From positions 5,475,060 to 5,539,059 of the forward strand of contig OZ038434.1 in the NCBI GenBank assembly GCA_964036275.1: a stretch of 64,000 nt of DNA, written 5' to 3'. Shown in pieces: positions 49,255 to 62,800 of this stretch. Made by a program: the position numbers and the translations under genes. Position 1 is the stretch's first letter. Each line of letters starts with the position of its first letter. Below the pieces are notes generated by a model. That model ran no database searches and was not told where the DNA came from. It saw only the letters and a list, made by a program, of their open reading frames with translations. This DNA is from Litoditis marina. Taxonomy: Eukaryota; Nematoda; Chromadorea; Rhabditida; Rhabditidae.

Positions 49255-51500
49255 ACACTGTGTGAAAAGTGTTCAGGCCAAAGGTGTTTTGGAGTTCCGC
49301 TATGAGTGAGTACGAAGAACGAGAATAAACAACAACGATCTAAAACTTAGCGATTCTAAAAAGTTTTCAAGGTGCAAATCCCAAAATCATTTGTTTTACT
49401 CGTCTGTGCAAGATACATAGAAGTTCCAAAATTGAAGTGCTTTTTTTACATTTCACGTGTTGGAATGCATACAATAGCTATCGCGTTTCGCACCTCTTTC
49501 ATGTTTATTTGCTCTCTTCGCTCATTTTCCGATTTGCTGACCATTAATATCTTCTGTTTTCTCGTCACATGGCCCAATCCCTCTTTTTCGTTCCGATGGC
49601 CCTCCCAATTACTATGATTATATCCTCTCGCCCCTCTGACGTCACGTTAAAGAGAAACAACACTTCTGAGACCGTATTCAGCAACATCTCGAATGTCAAT
49701 ACCAACCTGCGTCTCCTCTAACATACGCTATTTCTCTACTCTCACATCCCGCAGGTGTGATGTGCGAAATGAGAGACACAGCATGCGAGCAAGCGATCGG
49801 ACAATTACAGCGAACTCATTGTGGTTTCATAAATTGTTTGAAATTTTAAATGATACAAGAATTGTAAACTAAAAGCTTAGAACGAGGACAACTATTCACT
49901 TCAGATCTCACTAAGGATATTGGAGGTAGCTCTCTTTCTGGTAGAAAATCCAAGTTTTCTATTATTACGATTGGACAATCACTTAGTAGAACAATTCTTA
50001 AACATGTTTAATTGACTGTTTCAAGATCAAGATCATCCGTATTTAAATTCCGTGAATGCATTCTGGAAAACTATAATATTTTCGTATCCGAACCGGCGAA
50101 GAAATTTTGTCAATAATCTCGATGTTCTTCCCAGAAAACAATGCCAAACAGTTTGGCTTGACTGTAAAAGTCCCTGAGCACGTAGGAATGCAAAGAGCTA
50201 TGTTTCCAGAATCTGTCTGTTGTTTCAGCGAGGGCTACTGATACTTTTCTGGCGATTTCATTATTCTGCTTTCGAGGTGTTTACACTATTCTACTTGAGT
50301 GAAATTGGGTTATTTTATGAGCGAACATTCGAAGAAAAGTAGGAAAATGGAAAACGGCCCTTGAGAAATTGGATTTCGGTCAATTTTCGCCAGGATACAA
50401 TTATGTCTCGCTTTCACTTAGCTCCCTTCTCACGCCTCTCCAACTTCTTATTTTATTTTCTATTCTTAGATTCACTTTTTGTTCTTTGCATCATGGTAGC
50501 CGAGAATTAATATAAGTTTACGATATAATGTGTGGACTTGGAAAAAACTGTAGTCTAAAAGGAAATGTGTTGACTTTTTATTTATTCATTTCAAAGTTGA
50601 AAATTTGTAAAAGGGTCAATGGATGGATGTAATATATTTCCCACAATTCAAGTAGGCTTTCCAACGATTACAACTAAATTTAGTAGGAATCTTGTGAAAG
50701 AGGGCTGCCAATCAAGTTCAAACTCCACTTTGAAACGAACAAATTATATTTTATATTTTTCAGTTTATTTTCCTTTCCAATCACTTTACTAGGTAAGCTG
50801 TAAGCGCATGTTCGTTTTTGCATGTAATTGAGAGTAGTGGAATAGTCATTCATCATCCTATAATGTCGCCCAATCCACTTTTTTCGTCTGTGTTTTCAAT
50901 GCGAACGCATATCAGACTTGCCGATCCAACACTCATATGTTTCCCATTCATAAAATGGAAAAGTGCCCTTTTTCTGTTTCATAACATGTAAATGTGTTCT
51001 TTTCAGTTCTCAAAAGAGTGTCAATCTGACAACGTCAAATGTTCAAACGATACTCCTTGCGCCTTTCTTGCAAAATCATTCATGTTCAACTAACATTTTG
51101 CTGTTACTCTAACCAAAATTCACGTTTTAACATGTGTGGTGATCATTCTGTTTTCTGTTTTATTCTTTCTTTCTCTTCTTCTCATTTTCACACTTTTCAC
51201 GCTTTCACCTGCGTAATAAATCATCATCATCACAACGTAGGAGGAGTATGTATGAATATCTCAAAGCCCGGTCTCCGTCGCTTCGATTATGTGCTATTTG
51301 GTGTCAGTACTACACTAAACGTAGTTTGCCGTTTAGTTTTCGCAGTTTTCAGCTGTACACTTCCCAAGTTCACAAAGTGAACACTATTTGAAGAGATTGA
51401 GGAGTAACTAAGGGATGAAGGAAATGACCGTTTCCTCTCTGATTGTGTTCAACGAAGCAGAACCTCGTAAATAGACACTGCTGAACCCAACAAAAAATTA

Positions 51501-51690
51501 TACTAGAAGTAAATTACCATATTTTTTATCACACGCTCCACTTGCGTAATAAATTCATTCATTCATTCAAATTGAATAGTCACGTAAAGTTAGCATTCTA
51601 ATGAGACATCGTGTACTTTGTCATTGCACGTTTCTTAGTTCTGCTGTGTTCAACATATTACACGTGACTCTGAAATTTACTAACGAGTGA
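51501..51690 (-). mobile_element. CACGTGA MITE, copy j, interrupted
   Basis: TATACTAGAAGTAAATT is followed by ~65 foreign bases ending in (ATTC)n, after which AAATTGAATAGTCACGTAAA resumes the element. The repeated AAATT on both sides suggests an insertion with a 5-bp target duplication. Confidence 0.65.
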
Positions 51691-53510
51691 ATGTTATACT
51701 CAAACGTGAAACTTGTGCATGAGTTTCTAAACTAGTTTTCTACATTTGTTGTGCATAAATTACATAATTCTCTCTGACTCATAGACGAAATGTGATGGAT
51801 TATGCATCTCTAATCAATCAGGACAGGGTAGATTTGTATTCAACTCCAGTTGAAAGAAGACCAGAGATTAATTCGTAACCCATGTATCTCAACAAATCCT
51901 CACAATTGAGTATGAACGACGACTAGCTTGTAGATCGTTTTTGCACATACACATCCCAAAACGACAACAATTTCATTGAAACGGTGCCAAAGTCCACATG
52001 GCGAACTGTAGATAATAGCAATCTAGCTGTGGAAACTACTTTTTCCCCCAACTCGATCTCTGAATAGTGGGACTATTTCTCACAGACACAATTCTCTGTT
52101 TGAGAAAGCAACGCAGGTAGATCACACGACTAGGTAGACATTTGAGATTAAAGATCAACCCGTTTACAAACTTAATCAGAATGGGTCCTCACATTGCTGA
52201 ACCCGTTTCACAGGACGATGAATTGATGTTCTGTAAAACTTTTGGATTTGTAAAAAAAATCCTCGTTTCCAGATCGTTTCGGATCCAACTCTAGGTTTCC
52301 GATTTTGTTTTATTTTGTAGTAGTTTTGCGTTTCCTTCACCCCTCATACGAATTGTTGTTAGTGTTAGTAATATCGTCACAGAACAAGATTGTTTTTTTC
52401 ATAAAGTACTTACTCTAATCTGAATCGCATGTTTCTCTTGTAAGGATTCAACTTTGAAAGTTCATTAGTAATTATAGAAATTCAAATTCCTCAATTTCTG
52501 GACTAAAACACAACTTGATAAGGTTTGCAGCTCACTATTATTTGCGATCAACTTTATTAAGGACTCATATCGCTAAAATGTCGAATAGACGTCGAGAACC
52601 GATGATTTCCGAGTATTGGTTTGACTATTGTTATTTGTATCTAAAAACTCTCTGTTCAAGTGTATGTGTTGGTGCAAGTAAATGATGCATTCGCTAATTG
52701 TGCGGGATTGAAAATGAATGAAAAAATCTATGATATTTCCATTTTTATTTTCCACAGTTTTTCCTAGTTTTTTTAAGTTCAGAGAACTGTGATGCGTACT
52801 TCGAGTGTTTCAAGAGGGGACATGCACTATCCTTCTCTAATCTCAAAATGTGTTTCTTCATAAATTTGATCCAAATCACACTCCACGTACGGATTCTTCA
52901 ATTTATGCAAAATTGTCGTTAAATATAATCTCGTGGAAATCGTCGAATTTCACCGAAAATCGATAAACAATAAAAAGCCGACCAAGTTTGTACTGTTCCC
53001 TAATGCGGAACGCTTTATTCGAGCATTTCGGATTTTATTTGTTAAAAATGTTTTCGATAACTCTCATTTTGTCTGCAGTTCATTTTGTTAATCGTAGATA
53101 GTTTATTTCCAGAAAGAGTGGTAGTATTTATCGTAAATGTTGCCTGCTTGAAACTAGTACATGGAGAAATGCAGTAATTATGTTTTTCTGGAGTTATATC
53201 ACTCCTCGGTCAAGTTATTTCGGAGTTTTTCGAGGACGACATAATTTTTGACAGCAGAAGTGGAACTTTAAGTACGACAAATAAGACTGATTTTTTTGCT
53301 CTCTTTCGTCCAATTTTTCATATCCAATTTTCTATGATGATTTGTGAGAGCACGGCAACTGAGAAAATTGATCTTGAACCAATCAGGTGAGACATCAGGC
53401 GGGGTAGTAATCTGTGCGAAACCTGCGAGATCTAACGGGGAATAAATCTGCCAAATAGCATCTTTTCCGAAAATCACATGCTAACGCGTGAGAACTCTTT
53501 AATGTGTTTA

Positions 53511-54425
53511 GTGAGCTTTACTCACCAAGTACCTCATGAGAACATCTCACGAGAACCCGAGGCCGTATGCATGAAACATCCCGGGTAGGGTTGGGATGTG
53601 ATTCCGAACTCGAATTGGCTTGGAAATAGTCATCCCGGTATGCACTAAGTAGGGATAGTCATGCAAACTGCCTCAGGTATACAAGCGCTATGGGGCGGGG
53701 ATTTTCATATGTCCAGAAACATTGACTGTAGTGAGCTTTACTCACCAAGTACCTCATGAGCTGATGAGGTAATTAGTGAGTGAAGCTCACTACAGTTACT
53801 AAAGTCCTTCTCATGAGAGTATCTCATGAGATATTGGCATCCTGGGGGTATATTGATACACTTACATCCGAGCACTTTCTCTCCAAAATGCTCCGTGCAA
53901 TTACAGTTTGCAGTATTTTGTGTGCAAGTCAGCGAACGCTCGCTAATAATTCTATTTTGAATTGCATGGAATAAGCATGGGAGGGTAATGAGCCACTCAT
54001 TCTCTATCTCTATGCCACATTCAAAGAGATGAACCTCGTTAGCCAGCATTCATATACACGATAATATTATGAATGAAACGTACTCAACTAGAAATGGGAA
54101 GTTATCAGTAATTTCACACGTTCACTCTGAAAACCCATTGCAACCACTATTTTCACGGTTCTGTATTTGTCCCTGTAGATGATACTCAAGGAAATGAGAA
54201 GAACTTTTTCAGCACGTTTGCAACCTAAAACGCTGAGGAAAAAACCAGCTAGCGGTGTAGCAAACCGTCCAACTCATGAGAAGTTCATATGAGTTTCTCA
54301 TGAGATACCCCATGAGCTACTCGTGAACTCTCAATGTTGTAGCATAGCAATCAATAGATCTCATGAGAAACTCGTGCTAATAGCTCATGAGGTGATCTCA
54401 TGAACTTTTGTGGGGATTGCTATAC
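53511..54425. repeat. CTCATGAG palindrome cluster
   Basis: CTCATGAG or near variants recur many times at 53551-53835 and 54270-54420. A perfect-looking hairpin spans 53727-53796 (CTGTAGTGAGC...CTCATGAGC against its inverse TGATGAGG...GCTCACTACAG), and its left arm is repeated at 53511-53540. Between them is ordinary AT-rich DNA. Function unknown. Confidence 0.7.
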
Positions 54426-55654
54426 GCCGCCAAGTCTATATTCAATTTATGTTTTGGCCGGATTGCTCCGATTTTATAGAAGGGTTTTCACAGCACGGAC
54501 GATTCTCTTGGTTTGTGAAAACTGTTGCAGGTTGGAGTACAGAAGATCTTAGGGGGTTTCTGCGAAAGTTTCTCGCAAAATAAATGTTCTGTGATATTTA
54601 TCGTTTTGTGAAGGGTGTTCTCGTATCAATCATTCTGATCATTCATAGGCATTGAGCACATCATGACTTCAGAAATATGAATTGAACATTTTCTGTAGTT
54701 TTTCTCACGTGTGACTGGTTCGCTCCCTATCATTATGATTTTTACAGACAATAATACCGCAGCGCAAAATCACTAGGCGGAACTCCATTCTAGTGTGGGA
54801 GTATTAGGTGTTGTGGTGTATTCAGTTCGAATTGAGGAAGTGTTGTGAGCACTCGATAACAAAAAAATCCATGAACTCTAGACATATCGTTCCTAATCCT
54901 AATCTCAGCCTTGTGTACAGTATTGTTCTTTTTCTGTTCGTTTACAAAATATCTTAATAAAGTTATCTCACCAAAACCACGCTAAAATAAAAACAAGCTA
55001 TCACCTTGTGTTTGGTTCGAATAAGAAAACAGACAGTAGTCCATAGTTTCGCGAACGAAGCTTGAGCTTAATTTCAAATGCAAAGTTTTATCGCTATACT
55101 ACTCTTAGTTCAGTGGTTATTACTTGGGCATATCAAACTTCTGGATACTTTTCAGACTCCATCCTTGGCGAAAATGAGAAATTTAGGTTTTTTTCGGATG
55201 TTCTCATATATTTCTGCTATCTATCGATCGCCAGTCCTAATTTCCTATAACAAAGCTTGTTATTGTGCCTCATATGCTATATCCGTCATGCTCCCTCTAT
55301 TGTGAATTCTCGTAGTTAGATCACAGGTAGAGACGATGATAATCGGGAGACGCAGATATGGTATCATTTGCTAGCCTTTTCTGAAGTCTAGATTGAAGTT
55401 CTGGTGACCATATCAGAAATATCGTCAGATATAAAAATTATCGTAACGTTAATGCAGTTAACCCTCACTTTTTGACATAATTCTAATTCCTTTTATTAAT
55501 TTTCCTCCCTCTTGAACATAGCACGTCTTCCGAACGAATAACTAGCTGATTCCAAACGATTTTTACAACACTGTTGTACAAAACTCTCGGAACAACTCTA
55601 GAATGTGGAACATTTCAGTTTCCCTAGGCTGATATTTAGGTTGATCTAGCTAAT

Positions 55655-55740
55655 TGCTTATATCGTGACCGCGATTGAATAAAACATTGAAAAACGATTG
55701 CATATATCGTGACCGCGATTGAATAAAACATTGAAAAACG
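55655..55740 (+). repeat. Tandem duplication of ~45 bp
   Basis: ATATCGTGACCGCGATTGAA followed by TAAAACATTGAAAAACG appears twice in direct order with no differences in the shared part, so the duplication is recent. Confidence 0.9.
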
Positions 55741-55944
55741 CGCCCCTGAAGCAAAACGATTCCTCATTCGCTCTGGTTTAGTTTGTACTCACTCTGAATA
55801 TGCTAACCTTAGTTTTTTTGTATTACAGCATTTACAATACTTTACAACATTCGTGCTTGGCACAGCAGAACCGAAGTTACTTCAGCTGTGGTTACAGTTG
55901 AAAATACAGAACTCAGAGACATACAGAATATCCTAGACAGAATT

Positions 55945-56085
55945 ATCCTAGAAGTAAATTGAATAGTCACGTAAAGTTGGTATTCTAATGAATAATCGAG
56001 AATCGTGCATTTTGTTATTGCACGTTTCTAAGTTCTGCTCTGTTTAACATGTTTCACGTGACTGTGCAATTGACTAACAGTGTAC
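55945..56085 (-). mobile_element. CACGTGA MITE, copy k
   Basis: Opens TCCTAGAAGTAAATTGAATA and ends TTGACTAACAGTGTACA, with the ATTGCACGTTTCTAAGTTCT core. Confidence 0.8.
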
Positions 56086-57827
56086 AACTTTGGTTGGTGT
56101 TTCACGTTTAAGTAAAACATTACAGACCATGTTAGTTTAGTTTGTTTTGTTCCTCTGTTTCTCTTTGGGTTACCCTGCCCGGTGCCCGTGTTTCCGTCCC
56201 ATGCTCACTCTCTCTCTCTTTCTCTCTTTTATCTTTCTCTTTTTCTCTCACTCTCTTCTTTCCTTTTTCTCTGTTAATCCCACGATGTCCTGATTACCTC
56301 AATTGTAGTTGTAGCCTCTAGTCCCCCAGCTTGCCAACTGACCTTTAATTATACAGAAAAGAGTATCAGCTCACGCACATTGTCACACAATTAGACCAAT
56401 GAAGTCAGTACCTAACTCTTTCCCTCATAGTCATAGTTTCAATTCAATATTTTCTATTTATTTTCTTACAGTCCTTTGTTTGCCCCATTTCATCGAGTAA
56501 CAAGAATGAAATTCTTATAATGAAGAGAACTGCAATGGACACGTCACAATCACGTGAAATTTGTTCGCTTGAAACTGTAACCCACTGGAATAAATTTACG
56601 CGAAAACATGTTTATTCCCGTAACAAAACGTTACATTAATTGCGGCACAAAAAATTTTTTTTTGAACTAGATAGTTTGTCTTCACGAAAAAAACTTGTTT
56701 TGAAACAAACTAATCAGCTCTGAACAGTGTTTCCGTGTTTTCTAATGTGTTTACAATGAAATGTTGGTGAGGTCCACTAAGTATTCCCCATAGGCAGCAA
56801 TCTAGTATTTCGGAAGTTCTATTTTCACATTCCTGAATTTACAAAGAAAACAAATTTGAGGGTTGACATAAAAAATGAACTAGGTATCGAAATACAAGCG
56901 AATGCTAAGCTTTTTGGCCACTACACTTAGAATTTTAGACTGAGTTGATTCAATTTTTGGGCAAATGTTTTATAGTTAAAAGCGTTGCCGAGTTTTGCGA
57001 ACTATGATAGTCATTTTATTCTGAACAATTTCGGCATATTTAACCGAATTTGATGAAATGAGTTCGGGTCCAACTCATGTCCTTATTTCCATTTGAGTTT
57101 TATCGACAAAGCAAGATTGCAGCCTTCTGACCACCTTCTCCATTCTTTCAATTTTTCAACTAACAAAATTTTAAGTACATGTGTACTGAAATACTGAAAG
57201 CCGAATGTTTTCTGATCATCCGCATGAACGTTAATCTTCTTTTCAAAAAAAACACAAAACATTGAAAATTCATTTGACATCATGCATTGTTCAACGTGTC
57301 TTGGTGCTTGATGTCTCTCACAGAATATACGTTTCATACACGAACAGTTTCGAGAAAACGTGTCAAGTGGCCTATTTCAATCTCATATCCTGAAATTTTC
57401 ACCCAATTTGTTTACAGACCTCCAGAGTACCCAGTACATTACTATTTATAGAGGACTCAGTATATTATGGACATTTTTTCTGCACAAACATACACCTTTT
57501 CGTTACCACATATCTACAAATTACGGCAATAATTTGTATGAACTATTTTATAATTCGAAATTGGGAAAATATATCTAAGAATCAAGGTTTTCCAGCCAGC
57601 CTTGTACTTTTTGTGTTCTGTTTTGATATTGATACTTGATTTCCGGCGTCATCCTATTTGTAACATTTCCGGCGTTCCTCCCTATTCTGGGAAACTATTT
57701 CCCGTTTCCACGCAATTCGCTTACGTTTATTGTCTGCCCTTAGCATATTTGTAGCCTACTATATAGCATTTCACCATGCAACGGAAGTATAACCACGGTA
57801 TTGATGCTAATGGACTTATAAAGTTTT

Positions 57828-57899
57828 TGCCTGGGGTGGGAATCGAACCAGCGAGCGTTCGCACCACACGCTAACCGCTAGACCATTTAGTCATTTTGC
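57828..57899 (-). tRNA. tRNA-like sequence, probably a pseudogene or SINE head
   Basis: On the minus strand a perfect A box TGGTCTAGCGG and perfect B box GGTTCGATTCC lie at normal spacing, so a Pol III promoter is present. The acceptor stem (TGACTAA against CCAGGCA) pairs at only about four of seven positions and the T stem is poor, so a functional tRNA is unlikely. Identity undetermined. Confidence 0.4.
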
Positions 57900-59867
57900 A
57901 TTTAGTCAGGATGCAAACGATAGATAAGTAACTTGGATTTATCTTTCAGTCTTCTGGGGTGGTGTTGTCTGAACTCAAGGCAAAGTTTCATTACGTTCCT
58001 TCTTGCAAGGCTGTGAATTTTCTCAAAATGTTCATCATTCAGCTTTGATTCTTTGGTTTGAACTTCGCACAACACGTGGATTTTCCAGATGTCGTTCAGT
58101 GTTTTTAGAACAATCATATTATACGGCGTAGTTGATACAATCTTGAGTTAAATAAAACATAAAATTTGTTATTGAAGTATATTCTAATTCACTCGGTTCG
58201 AATGAAGTTGTTTTCATTCTTACTTCTACCTACGAACCAAATCAATTGGAATTCCTGAAATTTAAATGTCGTAGCATCTGCTTTTTATGTTGTTATGCTG
58301 ATTATTTCGGTTCACTTCACTGCCTTTGAATGAATTGAATGTGCCAATTATAGAAGAGATCACGTTCTTCTTCTCATTCTTTTGTAAATTGTCGCTTCAT
58401 GTGATAGATTCTCATCGTTCCGGTGACTTCAAAACTTGGTCTCATGAGTTTGAAATAGAATTATACTTTTCTCGGTACGTCACGTAAGCGTCTCTCATTT
58501 TGTGTAGTATTTCGCAATACTCTGATCCTTGCAAGAAATGCGAGCAGAGAGATAGCGTACGTTTGAGGAGACGCAGCATGACATCTGAAATTTGGAAAGT
58601 TTCAAACAAAACCACCTCAGTAAACAGGTTTCAAAGTTAGTGGTGTCGTGGAATTATGTAAAACGTGCATATTCGAACATTTCATTGAATTTACACCTGC
58701 ATTGACGGGTATAGTGAAGTTACACAGTTAATACTAGCAACTCCAATGTATTATTGGAGCTTATCTTGTCTTTGTTTACTTACTTATATTCACCTGTGTT
58801 TCAATTAACAACTCCATTCACTACGGATATTAGTAGTAAATTGTGAATAGGTCCTGAAAAGCTTCCAGAAGGTATTACTATCCTGCCATTATGTTCTCTA
58901 CATGTCTGTTTCCGATGTGTTTCAAGAACTATGCGTAGTTGAAGCTTATTTCAACAAAGCAAAACACGAAATTATCAGTAAAACTCATTAAACGCAATGT
59001 CAACTTTGTTATACAAGAATTATTTGTAGAACTTTCGCGAAAATTCACTGGCGCAATAGCATACCTTTGACTGTGAAGTCCTAGACCTCACGAGGTGTAC
59101 CCCTTCTAATTACGTGCTCTCTCGTGCTCTCACGTACAAGATAGCGCACGAACCGTAGAGTTTTACCTCACTGAACTCCCATACCTCGTTACCATACCGC
59201 GGCATAGGATAACGTTGTAGCGATGTCGTGGCAGGCATTACTTCTTTGTCAAAAAAAGGTTTTTCCAGAATACATATCCCAAACTTTTGTGGTCAAAATA
59301 ACAGTTCGTGGGCGTTTTCCGCAAAAGATTTTGTTGTTCACTTTTCGCTCGCTCGATCGCGGACTGACGTGGGTAACTTTTTGTATTGAAAGTATGGAAA
59401 CTTATTCGTGTTACCCTGTTATTTACTAACGCATTGTCCCTATTTATTCAAGCTTATCAATGAAAATAACGCGAAAACTTTGTTCCAGCTCTTGTTATTG
59501 TGTTCAATCATACAATATTTTAATGACACCATGCAACATACTACAATTTTCGAATCTGCAGTGTAGTCGTCACCCGATCAATGAAAGCTGCAAGATACTG
59601 TACCGTCAAATTCACTGTGTTTCTATGCGTTCGTTTGGTATAATTGATGTTGAGAGCAGAGTTGGACGTATAGTGCTAGCTATTCTTTTCATTGATGGTT
59701 TGAACCCCGGATGAGGTAGACTTCTTGTGTATTTCTATTCGTATTCATCCATCATCTCCCCATAAATTTGCGTTTTTGGCGTCTCTCATTCAGGTTGTTT
59801 GTTCAGTAACTTTTTAATAAGTTGAAAATAATTAACTTTCTATTGCAGAATATTCGCTTCTCTGAGG

Positions 59868-62800
59868 ATGTCCTCAGATTCGAAATATGTCGACTATGAC
59901 CTACCGTTCAACGACACCGCATACTATGACGAGGTTTGGCGTTTGGCCCTTTTTCATAGAACCACCAAGAGGTACTAAAACATCAATGAAGTAAAAAAGT
60001 TGTTCTATTCGTTTTGTTTATATTCGACCAGAGCTCTGCAGCAAACTATAAATAATACCCTTCGAAGTTCTAGTTTGCGAAATTCATAAAACAGGTTTTA
60101 CGCATCTTGAAATGTTGTCAACTTCCGTTATTCGTTATTTGAGTATGAACTTTTTTCTATTAGTTAGTTGGTGAGGCAATTCGCGAAAGTTATATTAGGG
60201 TACTTCTCGATAATATGTAAAGTAAACTGAGTCATTGTTCCGTCTATTTACTTCCTTTTTTCCATTGAGAAGCTTGACTACGCAGCTCATTCATAGATCA
60301 TGCTACCTACGTACACTTCTACTTGCATTGAATTACTTTTATTTGAGCGACATTAGAAAGGATTAACGAGTTACGTAATATAGACGTGCTTGCTGTCTGA
60401 GCAGAAACAACACTGTTTACAATAGATTTGTTCGAACATCAGAATGATCACGACTTCGACTTTAGGCAGCTTCATAATTTTACGTCGGCGTTTTATTTTG
60501 GCGTTAACCTCAGCGAGCATTAAAACATCCTGTTTTTGACGCGCGACGAGAATGTCGGCGTTCAACGCCGACGCGCTGCCTACAACTCAAAGTTAACCAA
60601 CTTCGGTAACAAACTACCACTCTAACTAAACCATCTCGCGTACCAAATCTCAACCCTCCCCTTACAGTACTACACGATGGAGTCGTCCGAGGAGCGGATT
60701 GTTCAATGGACGGGCACTATCGTGGCCGCCATTTATGTACTCGCACTCATCATTGGAATTCCCGCGAATATCTATGTTCTGTTCAGAATGAAAAGACTCG
60801 CCTGGTGAGCACATTTTGTAGTTTGGCCTACAAATTTGTATTTTATGTTTGTAGCATTTGACCTACATATGAAAACGACATCAAATCGACCATTGAACAA
60901 ATATCTCGGGCCACAATATATTGAAATAATTCCCGCAAATTCAAAATCCTTTCGATGATAGGTAAATGTTTCGTGGGTTAGCTTTTTAATATATTTGACA
61001 CCAAACAAAATGCTTTCACTAGACTACCTTGGCACTTACACCATTATTTAGGCCAAGAAAAACAAGTTATTGTCTCTCTACACAGTAACAATTGAAAGAT
61101 ACAGTATATAATTCCAGTTCGGACCAGGAGAGGTACCGTAATGGTACCGGAATTGCGCTGTGTTCCATGGCTGCCGCCGATCTTTGTTCTCTTCTGCTCA
61201 TTTGTGCCCAAAATGTCCATCAGGCCTTCATTTCTCCCCAACCGGTAGAGGCCGAGGCAACTTCCATGCAAGTCACCTGCAAGGTATTTCATTTTATCAA
61301 CGAAGACAGCAAAATACCCAGATTACGCTAGCGAGCGGTTGAATCATACGCATTAGCGCTGCTTGCTTCGCTTATCGTAGAGTTAGAAAGGTAGGTCTAT
61401 ACGGTGTACATTGCTCGATCCCACTGTGTTTGTAGTTCCATTACGTCGTTGTTGGTAAAAAACCCAGCCTTAGGCGTGTATCGAGATCTAACTACAACGA
61501 AGATTTGGTCTCTTCCTGTTCGGAGGCCTGTGGAGAACCGCCTATTAATATACTTAGAACTATTGCCACGCGGATTTAACTAGGAAATAATAATCGCTCG
61601 CACTCGCTAGCTTGAGAGAGGAACAGAAACACATAATAATACCAGTGTGATTCAGCTGTAGTTCCAAGGGTACATAACAGGTACTCAGGTAGTAAACATT
61701 AGTTTATGTCGCATAAATAATAAGTTACATAAATATAAAGTGTAGTAGAGCGAGTAGAGACGACTAGCTGGCAAGACACGAATTGAGTATAATGAAGTCT
61801 TCTCGTCTTCTTTCCACGTGTCGTTCCTAGTTCCCCGTTGACACGTGTACATTTGCATATTCACAGTTGCACGTGAAAGTCTCACAACGGTCCGATTAGC
61901 ATACGCCTAGCAAGACGTTCGGGATAACCATCCCGAACACTTCCCGTAATATACAGTTGATCCCATGGTTCCCGTAACGATTTGATGATCCCTATTTAAT
62001 GCTTGCCATCCCTACTCACATTCATATTTTTTGGTAAACTTTTTTGAACCGAGCTTTGTAATAACTATATTAAAAAAGTTAATCTATTTCTTGAAAGATG
62101 TTACATTCATACCCCTACTCGTTGCAGTTGATGTTGTTTCTGACCCACACCGTGACCGGAATATCCATCTGGTCCTGGCTGCTTCTCTCGTCTCTCCGCT
62201 ACTTGGCAATCTGCCATCCACTCTACCACCTCAGGCTATGGCGTATGCCGTACAGAGCCATCGCTTTCATAGTTGTAAGTTTTCTACCTTTCTTATTCTC
62301 TGAAACAATTCTAGTAATAAGCTACAATTTTGAATCTAGTGGAAGTTTTTCAAACTTAAAGCAAGCCAAAAAAAAGTGAAATTGTAAGTTGACCATTTCT
62401 CATCTAACAACTCCAAATTGCGCGCTCGAGAACACTACTTGTTCTACTTTCGTCAAGTCAGTTCGTAGCTTCCAAATTATAAGTTAAGTGAACTACGGAA
62501 CCTGATGCACTTTGAGTTCATATATCAAACGAGTGCGCAAGCAAAGTCAATTAAATTGCTGGAAAATTCTCACGAGCCGCAATTAGGCAGAAAAAACAAG
62601 CTTTCTCAGGGCTTGAGATACTTTGGCGAGAAACATGACCAGAGGGAGACTGAACCTGGATCATTTTTGAGTCTCACGTATCCTTTGTAGGGCTTTCCCA
62701 ATTTTTCTGTCTCTATACAAACTGTAAATAGCATAAAAATCATACATGCCGGCAGCCGCATAAAGTTCTATCTAATGCACAGTACATGTGTACATGTGTG

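Larger units (their letters stand above)
48280..59867. other. Gene desert of ~11.5 kb
   Basis: I find no exon chain on either strand. The region is AT-rich with three CACGTGA MITE copies (49151-49254, 51501-51690, 55945-56085), a ~45-bp tandem duplication (55655-55740), a CTCATGAG palindrome cluster (53511-54425), a tRNA-like sequence (57828-57899) and members of the GAGGAGACGCAG repeat family. It separates the LAMP-family and GPCR genes, which point away from each other, so it presumably holds both promoters. Confidence 0.5.

Noticed and set aside
51039..51380. 113-aa plus-strand frame in the gene desert
   Set aside because: Low-complexity Ser/Phe/His composition, no splice context, no recognisable domain.
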